From: Eleginops maclovinus
Taxonomy: Eukaryota > Chordata > Actinopteri > Perciformes > Eleginopidae
Assembly (NCBI RefSeq): GCF_036324505.1
Contig: NC_086354.1
Location: forward strand, 2,834,756 to 2,898,755
Direction of reading: 5' to 3'
Length of the DNA stretch: 64,000 nucleotides
Made by a program: the position numbers and the translations under genes. The notes under the pieces are model-generated. The model saw only the letters and a list, made by a program, of their open reading frames with translations. It searched no databases and had not been told where the DNA came from. Shown piece after piece: positions 11,281 through 21,495 of this stretch (within the stretch, counting starts at the first letter, position 1; the number at the start of each line of letters is the position of its first letter).

Positions 11281-11783
11281 GTAGATCTGAGAGAGAGATA
11301 CTCAGAAATGGAAGCGACATTGGACAAGTTTTACAGTTTGCAGAGTTACAGTTGTCAGGTAAAATAGCAAATTACCAAATGAAGTTAAGCACAGTGGAAA
11401 TTTTACACTAAGGGGACATCAGCAAGGCCAGTAAAAACATGGACAACTGTGTCTGCATGTCTGTGGAAGACCATGAATAGAACAAGCCAAATGTCCAGCC
11501 TTGGAAGCGCTGCTAAAAATGTGGTAAAGAAAATCACTTATCTTGTCAGTAGGTGCAAATCCAATACAGAAATGATAAAGATTGAAAACAGGTACACTAT
11601 GTGACTGAATATGGGAAGGATGATTATGACGCTCAACTCAACAAGAGATACTGACAAAGACCTGGCCAAGAACAAAGAGAGACAAAGGCCAAGAACTAGC
11701 CGCTTTCTTGCAGGATTGCTGGACAAGAGCTTGTGAAATTTTATAGATTGTGAGCTACTGTAAAGAAACCATAAATCTTTCAA
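11281..11783 (+). repeat. indel-rich duplicate of the downstream gag-protease segment
   Basis: Aligned by eye, this stretch follows about 11850-12375 over its whole length, in the same order and orientation, but with scattered single-base deletions, insertions and substitutions. Shared anchors include AAAATGTGGTAAAGAAAATC and ACAGGTACACTATGTGACTG. The host gag reading resumes right after it. The error style resembles an uncorrected single-molecule read, so an assembly artefact is more likely than an old tandem duplication. Confidence 0.8.
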
Positions 11784-11784
11784 C

Positions 11785-12639
11785 TTTGGAGACATAAGGG
11801 ACTCACTTATACATGATAGAATAGTATGTGGCAACAACAACTCAGGACTGAGAGAGAGATTACTCAGAAAGGGAAAGCTGACATTGGACAAGTGTCTACA
11901 GTTGTGCAGAGCTACAGAGTTGTCACGTGAAAATAGCAAAACCATTGAAGGAAGCACAGTGGAAGAAGTACACATAGTGAAACAGACAGCAAGGCAAGAT
12001 AAAAACATGGACACTGTGTCATGCATGTTCTGTGGGAAGACACATGAAAGGAACAAGGCCAAATGTCCAGCCTTTGGAAAGCGCTGCAAAAAATGTGGTA
12101 AAGAAAATCACTTTGCAGTCAGGTGCAAATCCAATACAGAGAAATGGAAAAGAGGAAAACAGGTACACTATGTGACTGAAGAGGACAGTGATGATTATGA
12201 GGACGTCATGACTGTCAATACTACAGAGATACTGACAAAGACTGGCAATGAGACCAGAGATGACAAAGCCAAGAACAGCCAGCTTTTTGCAGGGATGCTG
12301 GTAGGCAAAGAGCTTGTGAAGTTTCAAATAGATTGTGGAGCTACCTGTAATGTAATCCCCATAAATCTATTGAATCCAGACACTCAGATGGAAAGCACAA
12401 AGAAAGTGCTGATTATGTACAACAAAACCAAGCTGCATCCACTTGGAAAATGCAAGGTGAAGGTGAGGAACCCGAGAAACCAGAAACTATACTGGCTGGA
12501 GTTTGTGGTAATGAATGAGGACTGCAAACTGCCACTGCTTGGCAGGAAGACAAGTGAAGCTATGAAACTGATCAAAGTACAATATGAGAACATTCTAGCT
12601 ATAGACAGCATCGTAACTGAAGAGGAACCCTCAGTGTGA
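11785..12639 (+). pseudogene. gypsy gag C-terminus with zinc knuckles, and retropepsin
   Basis: Open from GDIRDSLIHDRI through LDKCLQLCRATELS. Two knuckle-like motifs follow: CMFCGKTHERNKAKC (irregular) and CKKCGKENHFAVRC (canonical C-x2-C-x4-H-x4-C). The protease has FQIDCGATCNVI, where the usual D-T/S-G is D-C-G, and a later PLLGRK motif. The frame closes at 12639 after EEEPSV, while the family-like sequence (KKEFGDVFTGDGC) carries on in another frame, so a one-base indel lies near 12636. It would release capsid and nucleocapsid and supply the aspartic protease. Confidence 0.8.
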
Positions 12640-13642
12640 ACTAACCATCAAACAAATAAAGAAGGAGTTCGGAGATGTGTTCACAGGTGATGGCTGCCTG
12701 GAAGGAGAGTACAGGATTGAGATCGATGAGAGGGTGGAGCCAGTGAAACTTCCTAAACGACGAGTCCCTGTTGCCATGATGACTCCACTGAAGGAAGAAC
12801 TAAAGGATCTTCAAAGGAGAGAGATCATCACACCGGTGGAGAAAAGCACGGAGTGGATCAGCAGTCTGGTCACTGTGCAGAAACCTAATGGGAAGCCTAG
12901 GATATGCATCGACCCCAGACCACTCAACAAGGCACTGAAGCGCAGCCATTTTCCCCTTCCTACCATCGATGACATCCTCCCAGACATCTCTAGAGCAAAG
13001 GTGTTTACAGTATGTGATGTAAAACAACAAAAAGAGACATTACATCCACATGAGGTACCAAGTAGGCCGTGGGCCAGGGTTGGTACAGATTTGTTCACGT
13101 ATGACAACAAAGACTACCTAATTACAGTTGATTACTATTCCAACTTTTGGGAAATCGACTACTTACCAGATACAAAATCAAGTACTGTGATAAGGAAGCT
13201 GAAGGCTCACTTTGCCCGTCAGGGTATTCCAGATGTAGTTGTTTCAGATAACGGGCCACAGTACAATTCCCAAGAGTTCCAGCGTTTCTGTCAGCTGTGG
13301 AAGTTTCAGCACAGAACTTCATCTCCTGGATACCCACAAAGCAACGGGAAGGCAGAGTCTGCTGTGAAAACAGCAAAACGACTGATGAGGAAAGCCAAAG
13401 CTGCAGGAGAGGACCCATACCTGTCAATGTTGGATCACCGCAACACACCAACTGAAGGACTAAAGACAAGCCCAGCTCAGAGACTGCTGTGTAGGAGAAC
13501 CAGAACCCTACTACCAACAAGGGATAGTCTTCTGCAGCCAGAGGTAAAACAAACGACACGAGAACTGATTGACAGGCAAAGGAGACAAGCCAAACAGGAC
13601 AGCCAAGGACATGGATACACTGAAACGGGGAGACCGTGTTAG
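12640..13642 (+). pseudogene. gypsy pol: N-terminal reverse transcriptase fused in frame to integrase
   Basis: RT begins with GEYRIEIDERVEPVK and includes LVTVQKPNGKPRICIDPRPLN and FPLPTIDDI, breaking off at FTVCDV near 13019. The next residues (ETLHPHEVPSRPWARVGTD) are the integrase core. The YxDD catalytic motif, thumb and RNase H are absent, and the junction keeps the frame. Integrase acidic residues are visible in VGTDLF, VVSDNGPQYN and SNGKAESAVK (D, D, E), so the core looks complete. Near 13590 the frame shifts, so the C-terminal domain is in another frame. Confidence 0.85.
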
Positions 13643-13946
13643 AATACAGCCGTTTGATCCCCACACAGTCTGGAGAAAGGCTACGGTGGTGAATCCTGTG
13701 GACCACAGGTCCTATGCAGTACAGCTGGACACTGGAGGTGTTCTTCGGAGGAATCGACGTCACCTAAGACGGGACCAGGGCACAGCACCCGGTGTGGCGA
13801 ACCACACAGTGACTGAAGAAACTCACACAACACCAGAGACTGTTGCAACCCCTGACAGAGTCGTGGGTGACACACAACAGACTGTAACTACCAAATCTGG
13901 TCGAGCAGTTGTTAGGCCAGGGTACCTGAAGGACTATGCAGGCTGA
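13569..13946 (+). pseudogene. gypsy integrase C-terminal domain
   Basis: Continues the integrase in a different frame: RGDRVRIQPFD, WRKATVV and DTGGVLRRNRRHLR are the beta-barrel tail typical of Ty3/gypsy integrases. It ends with GYLKDYAG and TGA at 13944-13946. The shift from the preceding frame lies near 13590. Confidence 0.8.
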
Positions 13947-14466
13947 ACTGTGGTATAAGGACACTGAAAATAATAAAAGAAAAAAAAAAAAAAGGAGAAC
14001 ATGTTGGAAAGCATTGTTAAATGTTATTTGTACAATATTGTTTTGAGATGTCACAGGGAGAAGATTTATTTTCAACATTGATAAGGAACACATTTTTATT
14101 TGGTCATGTGTTTATTGTAGTGGTGGGCATAGATTAATTTTTTTAATCTAGATTAAAATGGCTCATTTGAATTCTGCCGAAGGCATTCAGAATATGTGTG
14201 CTACCCAAATAATGACTAAAAGTAAGTCTTTGAGAACGGGTTTCTCAAGCCAGGTGGTGCATTAGACCAGGGGCTCATCTCCAGTTTCCAAAATGCATCA
14301 CAAACTGCTTGAGAAAGCTGTTCTATGATAATTGGTGATGAAAATAAATCAATGACAATGAGATGTACTTGTGTTTATTAACTGTTTATTTTTAGTTGAA
14401 CAGTAGGCCTATATAACAGGTTGTAATGAACTGTTTACAGTCAGTAGCTTTGTGTCAGTCAAAGCT

Positions 14467-15276
14467 CTATTTCTCCTTCTTCCACCAGTCACTCAGGCAG
14501 ACCAGTTTGTTCACATTTTCTGGTGACAAACAAGCTCTCCTCTTCTGCACAATATGGCCTGCTAAAGAAAAAAGTCTCTCGCATGGGACAGTTGTGGCAG
14601 GGGTCCCCAAGTATTTACGGGCAATTTGGGCCATCTTACCATAGACAGCAGTGTGCTCCGACCACCATTTCAGTGGACACTGATCTAGACTGGCACTGGG
14701 CTCTACCTTGTACCTCTCCACTGTACTGTCTTCTGGTGTCTCCTCATCTGATTCTGAGTCGGATCCCATCAGTAGCAGGGCTGTTTTCTTCTTGGGTGGC
14801 TCAGGGTTCTCCTCCCTGAGTGGCTGCACAGCAGGTTCTTCTCCCTTCATCAACGCACTTAGCTTTGCCCACACTGGCTCCCTCTCTGCTCTGGGCAAGC
14901 ACTTGAGGTCCTTAAATCGTGGATCTAGAGCAGTCGCCACCTTTGATGAATAAAAAATAATAATTATTGATTGATCAAAATGTCACTTTCCAAATCCAAC
15001 CTCCATATTTCTTCATGACTTATTCATCTGGCTTTACAGTCTATTATGGTCATAAAATGCAGTTATCTTCTGGTCACTCTGACATACCTTAAGCCATTCC
15101 AGGTTTATTTTCTCCCTCCGCTGGTTGAGGTCCTTGATGAAGGCAGCCTTGAATCGCACAATATAGGCAGGATCATCATCTGAGATGTTCATCGCGTGCT
15201 GGAGGTGGCACAGGGCAGGTAGAACCACAGAGCAGGATACATACTTATCTCCACCAAGGAGCTCAGTGATGTACCT

Positions 15277-15355
<79 letters not shown>

Positions 15356-16778
15356 CAGACAGACAGACACACAGACACACACACACAGAGCAAAAAATTA
15401 TTAGTGACAGATTCATTTAACTCCGATTACACATTTAAGGGCAGGTGTTTCTTACATACAAAGTGACATTTAAAAACTTGTATGCCAATTCATGAACACA
15501 CTATCTTTGTAGACCATACCTGCATGGCTCCAGCAGTTTCTCTAGCTTTGCCAACTTCTCATAATCCGCATTTGTTGGGAGGGCCAGGTTGTGCTTCTGC
15601 AGAGACAGCGTTGTGTGCAGTGCGTCTCTGTTGCGCCTCACGCGCTTTATCATCTCGAGAGTGGAATTCCAACGCGTTGGAACATCTTGCACGAGTGACT
15701 CCTTAACTTGTCCAAGGGAGGATTGTTGGACATTTAGCTCGTCTGAGTTGGCCGGACTGTGTTTGAAATGTCCGACCACTTTACGGCACTTGGCCAGTGC
15801 ACCATCAAAACCACCTTCCCGAAGTGACATTACAATAGCTCTCTGTACAACATGCGCAACACAGGGCAAGTGCTCCAATGGCAGTATCCTCCCTGCTGCC
15901 ACCATATTAGGAGCGCTATCTGTTCCAATAGTGCTTATTTTGTCAGTTATCCCCCACTGATTAGCGACGTCGAGGAACTGCCTTGCACACGCTTCTGCAA
16001 AGTGACGCTCCTCTGTTTTCATCACACCTAACGGACAGACAAAGTAAATTAGAATAATTTCACTACTAGTAGTAAACATATAGCAATTATCGAGAAGCAA
16101 ACATAACGTGGTGGTAATTAATAGGCTACGAAATTAAATTATGTAATTTAAAATGACATAACGTAGCATACCTAAAGCGAAGGAGTGAAGTTCCCAGCTA
16201 GCATCGATGAGGTGTACTGTAACGCCGAGGTAGTTGTCGTTGTTAACGGACGTCCAATGGTCCCCAGTCAGTGCTACAGACCTCGCCTCTACCATCTTCT
16301 CAACTTTCGTAGCTTTCTCTTCTGCGTGCTGGTCATGTATTCTCCTCATGATAGTTCGCCTCGCAGGTAGTTTGTAAGATGGGTCACCTGTGGCCGCCTG
16401 GAGAACAAGCTCGAGCCCGTCATCTTCAACCACGCTAATCGGCCTGCAGCTGGTGGCAATCCACTGAGCGAGGAGACTAGTTAGCTTGGCTGATAGAGCT
16501 GTGCTGACGGGCTTGCCTCGGTTGCACTCAAACATAGTTGTTTGACGACGAGTCTTCCCCCGCGCTACATCAGTGCTTGGCCCGGCATCTTCTGCATTAG
16601 CTGAGGGATGCTTTGCGTTTAGGTGGTACTTGAGACTGGATGAACTCCTACAGTAAACTAATTCCGCATTGCACAAGGTGCAAACAACCTTATTTTTGTC
16701 GAGGTTTCCATCGGGAAGCTTCTTAAAAATAAATTTCCCCTGAAGCAAACCCGGCGGCTAAATACCTGCTGTATCCAT
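14467..16778 (-). CDS. hAT transposase, ZBED-like, four exons, with TAG at codon 7
   Basis: Exons: 16778-16172, 16027-15520, 15274-15088, 14940-14467. All three introns are GT-AG, and the joins keep phase (ALG|VMKTEE, EPCR|YITELL, EWLK|VATALD). Order: BED finger (VCTLCNAEL ... HLNAKH), first acidic motif in TGDHWTSVNN, second in GTDSAPNMV, TRWNSTLEM, LDPRFKDL, and a dimerisation motif CERLFSLAG. From the second codon after the stop, about 582 codons are open. The only ATG in a suitable position (16778) is followed six codons later by TAG at 16760-16758, so this copy would not be translated from it unless an internal start is used. Otherwise it is well preserved. Confidence 0.85.
15278..15355. 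repeat. (CAGA)n microsatellite in hAT intron 2
   Basis: About 19 CAGA units, followed by imperfect CAGA/CA repeats to about 15386. On the coding strand the run is (TGTC)n and ends in TGTAG, which is the splice acceptor of exon 3, so the repeat acts as the pyrimidine tract. Confidence 0.95.
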
Positions 16779-17135
16779 GTTAGCATGTTACGTTTAATGT
16801 GGCTGATTTGACCGGGGTCAGATCCACAGACAGAAGAAACACAGGTCAAAGACTCGATCTCGCCCCCTACAGTGCAATTCGGCTAGGTATACATCCGCGC
16901 TAAATTATCAAGGTGAAAGTCATCATAGCTTGCGTAGTATAGACCCAGCTCCCAACCCAACTTTGAGAATAGATTAACGGCGATATTTTTTTTTATCGCC
17001 GACAAGAGTCTCACGTTAACGCCGATAACGGCCCACCACTAGTTTATTGTTAGCAGAAGATACAAATAAAGTGACATGGTTTAGGTTTACAGTTAGGTGG
17101 TGTTAGTGAGGTAAGACTGTTGAATAATATATCAC

Positions 17136-17159
17136 ACTACAAAAGGAAAAGAAAAAGGA
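17136..17159 (+). promoter_or_regulatory. polypurine tract of the gypsy element
   Basis: AAAAGGAAAAGAAAAAGGA ends immediately before the right LTR (TGTAACAATAG), as expected for the plus-strand primer of an LTR retrotransposon. Confidence 0.75.
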
Positions 17160-17356
17160 TGTAACAATAGTATTGTTATGTAGTGTTTGTTTTCAACACG
17201 GACTTGTTAGAGTGTGACACCTAGGAACGGTAGCTGTTCAGAGTTGCAAGTACTATGTTGTGAGCTAGTGATGGATTGAAATAAACAGTGTAAGCAAACT
17301 GGAATATGCTTTAATCGTCCATTCTGTGTCGGGTAGAGACAGGGCAGAATGAAACA
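17160..17356 (+). repeat. right LTR of the gypsy element
   Basis: Starts TGTAACAATAG and ends GAATGAAACA (TG...CA). Nearly identical to 10577-10773. It is followed directly by coding sequence of the LINE ORF1. Confidence 0.92.
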
Positions 17357-17359
17357 ATT

Positions 17360-18220
17360 ATGACCTCGTCAGTTATGAAGTGTTTTGGTTGCGGGGAAGA
17401 GGGGAACACCGTGAGTGCCTGTCCGGGGCGCGGGGACTCGGCTCCGTCTGGTCCGGATGTCACTTCTGCCTCCGCGCCGGGGCCGGCTGCGGCCGTGCCG
17501 GTTGTAGTGGAGCAGCGGGCGGCTGCTGTTGCTGAAGGTGGGGTGTCTCCAGCGACGGTGGCCGTTAATGTGGCCGCTGTGGCGGTGGGGGGCTCCCCTC
17601 CGGAGGCGGCGGCGGCTGCTGAGGGAGGGGTGTCTCCAGCGACGGTGGCCGTTAATGTGGCCGCTGTGGCGGTGGGGGGCTCCCCTCCGGAGGCGGCGGC
17701 GGCTGCTGAGGGAGGGGTGTCTCCAGCGACTGTGGCCGTTAATGTGGCCGCTGTGGCGGTGGGGGGCTCCCCTCCGGAGGCGGCGGCGGCTGCTGAGGGA
17801 GGGGTGTCTCCAGCGACGGTGGCCGTTAATGCGGCTGCTGTGGTGGTGGGGGGCTCCCCTCCGGAGGCGGCGGTGGCTGCTGAGGGAGGGGTGTCTCCAG
17901 AGACAGTGGCCGTTAATGCGGCCGCTGTGGTGGTGGGGGGCTCCCCTCCGGAGGCGGCGGCTGCTGCTGAGGGAGGGGTGTCTCCAGCGACGGTGGCCAT
18001 TAATGTGGCCGCTCTGGCGGTGGGGGGCTCCCCTCCGGAGGCGGCCGCGGCTGCTGACAGCACCGCTGCTCCGGAGCAGCCGGCTGTTGCTGTGTCCGAC
18101 GGGGCATGCGGGGGTGTTGCACAGGGTGTGGGTGATGGTAAGGATGTTCACGAAAGGGAGGTTGTGGTTTTGTTTAGAGGTGAAGAAAATCAGGTGGGGG
18201 GAGAAAAAAAAAAATGGTGA
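17360..18220 (+). pseudogene. Tx1-like LINE ORF1, middle part with zinc knuckle and tandem repeat
   Basis: Opens with VMKCFGCGEEGNTVSACPG, a C-x2-C-x4-N-x4-C knuckle in which the usual histidine is asparagine, placed as in Tx1/L1-type ORF1 (RNA-binding) proteins. Six 29-residue repeats rich in A, G, V and P follow. The RNA-recognition part expected before the knuckle is missing because the LINE is cut by the gypsy LTR. The frame closes at 18220 in an A-rich stretch; a related basic segment (18331-18537) is in another frame. Confidence 0.7.
17531..18052. repeat. 87-bp minisatellite in ORF1
   Basis: Six tandem units of 87 bp starting at 17531, 17618, 17705, 17792, 17879 and 17966. Each encodes AEGGVSPATVAVN... 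on the plus strand. GC-rich and free of stops in several frames on both strands, so overlapping open frames here are by-products. Confidence 0.95.
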
Positions 18221-18502
18221 AAAAAACACAAGAAAAAACTGAGATAATCGAAAAATGGTAGAGACGGGTGAAGTCTGCCAAACACAGGAGGAAAATATGG
18301 TGAAAACAGGAGAGGAGAGGAAAACATGGGGTGAGCAGGTGGAGATTTGCTGAGATGGAGGATGAAGAGGTGGCAACAGCAATAGCAACAAAAAAAAAGA
18401 CCGCTAATAAACGCAGAAGCACAAAGAACAACGCACCTACTGTTAGAAAGAGCAGCAAAGTGGTGAGCGAGGGAAAGAAAGGAAGAGAGCAATGGCAGAC
18501 AG

Positions 18503-18796
18503 ATGAGAGTGGGGATGAGTGTGTCAGACGGCAGTGACGTGATAGGGTTCAGTGACAGTCAAAAGGAAAAAATGTACACAGCGGAAATGATTCAAAACTA
18601 TCTACTCCAGACAAAGAACCAGCATGGGGTAGTTGTAGAAGAGTATTTCCCTGATTTGGTCGTTTTTTGTTCTTCGGCCAAATTCCATCTTAGTCGTAAA
18701 GAGGAGTCTGTCTTCACAGAACAGGAAGTTTGGAGACTAAAAAAACTTGTGTATAGAGTACGAAAACAAATAAGCAGCAATGAGGTTAAAACCCCT
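18503..18796 (+). pseudogene. Tx1-like LINE ORF1, C-terminal block
   Basis: Carries FSDSQKEKMYTAEMIQNYL, EYFPDLVVF and FTEQEVWRLKKLVYRVRKQ, the conserved end of Tx1-type ORF1. The reading continues into the BEL LTR at 18797; the true end lies at 31853 onward, where the frame rejoins (VKTP|YVCFN and stop). Confidence 0.78.
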
Positions 18797-19291
18797 TGTT
18801 CTGGCTCTGCCAGCAGTTATTTTGGACTAAACGATGTGGAGACTTTTATTTTGATACTCGATGCACTGTAGCTACAGGAAGTAGGCAGAAAGCCAGAAGA
18901 AGAAATAGTAGACAGCATGGTTAAGAGCAGCACGGACGTTTATTATGCTTTTCCTGCGTAGTTGTTCCTAGGCATTCTCTGTAAGTACATGTTGTTATGA
19001 CATTTGTGCCTAAAACTAATTACATTAAGAATAATGCCTTATAATTTCCAGCCAGAGTTTTACAGTTTATTTGCCCTGCTAGCTTTGAATAGCCTTGTAT
19101 TGATCGCATCTGTCTGAGCCATTTATGTGTAACTCATATTGCCATATATTTACTGGTGTATGTACTGTGTGTATTTCAGTTTCACAATTTCCCATATAAA
19201 GAGTCATCTTCACCCTCGGTGTCCGGATCTCATTGTGGGAAGGTGTTTAGCTAGTTGGATAGCAGAATAAGGACATTCTGTGAGGCCATCA
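18797..19291 (+). repeat. left LTR of the BEL/Pao element
   Basis: Starts TGTTCTGG and ends GGCCATCA; 495 bp. The sequence after it (CAGTGAAAAGAG) is not an obvious TGG-type primer site, so I do not call one. Confidence 0.93.
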
Positions 19292-19413
19292 CAGTGAAAA
19301 GAGACACCTTCGAAGAGCTACTGATGACTGCATTGTCGTGCCGGAAGCCTGAACCGGTACGACAACTGCCACGTCACCAGTAAGGATTGAGGTAAAAAAC
19401 ATCCATAGCAGCC

Positions 19414-21166
19414 ATGGACAGAAAAAGTGCATCAGTTAGATCTGCAGACTCTCATATGAGTAGAGCTTCATGTACAGTAGCACTGGCAGCAGCCACAGCA
19501 CGTGCTAAAGCCCAAGCCGCACACACAAGAGCTGCCTATTCACGTGAAGAGATTGAATTAAAGATGGAAAAAGCCCGTCTAGAGGCAACACTCATCGCCT
19601 TAGAAAGGGAAAGAGAGGCAGAAGCCGCTACGGCGGAAGCTGTAGTAATGGAGGCTGTGGCCGCATTCTTTGAAGATGGGTGCCGCAGTCGTGGACCAGA
19701 GTTATCGCCCAGGCAAAGTGCGGAACAGTGCACTGAGGATTATGTAGAGAGACACAGCCATCTCAGTGGCAGCTATCGTTCACCCGTAGATTTATGCTCA
19801 CAGGACGAGCAAATGCCCCACAATCATAGCACATATGTATCCGTATGTGGAGATAAGGAAAGTAACACCCCAGCTCCTGACGACCACCACCTCGCAGATG
19901 GTGTCCCCCATGCGGACGAGGGTCGTGCGGGCAGACACAATTGCACTGAGCTCCTGGGTAGTCAGCCACAGCATACAGCCTTACCTGCTCACGCATCCCG
20001 GCACGCTGACCACGACCTACTCAGGCCAGACTTGCCTCCTCACACATCCAGGCACGCTGACCACGACCCACTCAGGCCAGGCTTACCTGCGCACGCATCC
20101 CGGCACACTGAGAACAACCCACTCAGACCAGGCTTACTTCCTCATACATCCAGGTGCGCTGATCGCAGCCCTCTCAGGTCAGGCTTACCTCCTCACACTT
20201 CTAGGTGCGCTGACCACAACCCACTGAGGTCAGGTTTACCTGCACACACATACAGGCATGCTGACCACAACCCACTCAGGTCAGGCTTACCTGCACACAC
20301 ATCGAGGTACGCTGACCACAGCCCCCTCAGGCCAGGCGTAATGGCTTACACACCCAGGTATAATGACCACAGCCCCACCAGACCCTGGGCTCCTCACCGC
20401 TCCAGTGACACAGCTACATCTGACTTGGCGAGGTACCTAGCACAAAGTCAGCTGGTGTCATCAGGACTCACCAGGTTTGATGATAAGCCAGAAAATTACT
20501 TATCCTGGAAAGGCTCATTCGTGAACACCATTGAAAGCCTAGACCTCAGAGCAGGAGAAGAGACAGATCTGCTAATAAGATGGCTAGGCCCAGAATCTGC
20601 AGAGCAAGCACGCCGCATTAGATCAGTGAACGTGAGAGATCAAGCAGCAGGGTTATGGCTCGTATGGGAGAGGTTAGAAGAGATGTATGGCTCGCCCGAA
20701 GCTATAGAGGGTGCACTTTTCAGGAAACTCGAACAATTTCCTAAAATATCCCACAAGGAGCCCCATAAACTCAGAGAGCTATCTGATTTGCTATTGGAGA
20801 TTGAGTCTGCAAAGCGTGAGGGATACTTACCTGGCCTATCATATCTCGACACAGCAAGGGGTATAAACCCAATAGTGGAGAAACTGCCATATGGGCTGCA
20901 GGACAAGTGGGTAATGGAAGGCTCACGATACAAACAAGAATTTAGGGTTCCCTATCCTCCATTCCAATTCTTTCTAGAGTTCGTGCGCAAGCAGGCAAAG
21001 GCACGCAACGACCCAAGCTTTAGTTTTTCTCTCTCTAGTGCTGCAAACAGGACAGATAAGTTTAGTGAAACTCACAACAGCAGCCGCAGAACAGTCTCTG
21101 TGCACAAAACTGACATTGCCCACTCTAACCCCACGCTCACTGTCGAAGACCCAGAGAAGCAATGCC
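19414..21166 (+). CDS. BEL/Pao gag (first part of a gag-pol frame split by a hAT)
   Basis: ATG at 19414. It opens with a coiled-coil-prone Ala/Glu/Arg region (residues about 15-85), then eight 17-residue repeats rich in H, R, D, P and L, then the conserved gag domain (TRFDDKPENYLSWKGSF, LLIRWLGPES, WERLEEMYGSPEAIE, KLPYGLQDKW). At 21166 a hAT interrupts the codon for proline; the frame rejoins at 28894 (KQCP|VHQKPH). With the insert removed, gag and pol form one frame of 1387 codons including the stop. Gag packages the RNA. Confidence 0.85.
19990..20397. repeat. 51-bp repeat in BEL gag
   Basis: Eight diverged 51-bp units encoding variants of HTSRHADHDPLRPGLPA. In frame with gag and without stops. 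It could be a flexible linker; function unknown. Confidence 0.9.
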
Positions 21167-21495
21167 CAGGGCTTGAAAACGAAATTATTTTTCAATCGTT
21201 CCGTTCCGAACGGTTCAGGCATGTTTAACGTTTTCGTTCTTGCGTTCCGCCACCAACATATCTAGGGATGGGAATCGAGAACCGGTTCCTGTTGAGAACC
21301 GGTTCCTTGTGTTTCAATTCCATGGAACCGTTTGGCAGCTCGTTAAACGATTCTCTTATAGATTCCAGACCGCACGGTTTATGTAACGTTATTTACGCAG
21401 CAAGGTACACACGAATGATTCAGTAAGCCCGGCTTGACGTGGCGTAGTTGCTTGGTTACGCAGGTGACGCTCGTGATACTTTTTACAAGTCTGAA

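Larger units (their letters stand above)
14118..17041 (-). mobile_element. hAT transposon (ZBED type) inserted in the gypsy element
   Basis: Inverted ends TAGTGGTGGGC (14118-14128) and GCCCACCACTA (17031-17041), flanked by a perfect 8-bp duplication GTTTATTG (14110-14117 and 17042-17049). Length 2924 bp. It lies between the gypsy integrase and the gypsy polypurine tract, so it landed after the gypsy element. It contains a four-exon transposase on the minus strand. Confidence 0.93.
10577..17356 (+). mobile_element. Ty3/gypsy LTR retrotransposon, internally deleted, carrying a nested hAT
   Basis: Two direct LTRs of 197 bp (10577-10773, 17160-17356) enclose gag, protease, a partial reverse transcriptase and integrase in the Ty3 order. 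A TGG primer site follows the left LTR and a purine tract precedes the right one. A 2.9-kb hAT (14118-17041) is inserted downstream of integrase. RT after FTVCDV and all of RNase H are missing, so it cannot be autonomous. No target duplication: GCAAC on the left against ATTAT on the right, and the right flank is mid-ORF1 of a LINE while the left flank is not LINE sequence. Confidence 0.88.

Noticed and set aside
15034..15393. Minus-strand frame rich in VCLSVCLSVC
   Set aside because: Its N-terminal part is the (CAGA)n repeat read in one frame; only 15088-15274 is a real exon.
17311..18391. Long open frames on both strands over the 87-bp repeat
   Set aside because: A stop-free repeat unit of 29 codons opens several frames; only the plus frame with the zinc knuckle has family content.
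19292..19310. Primer binding site after the BEL left LTR
   Set aside because: CAGTGAAAAGAG does not begin with TGG, and no tRNA match could be supported.
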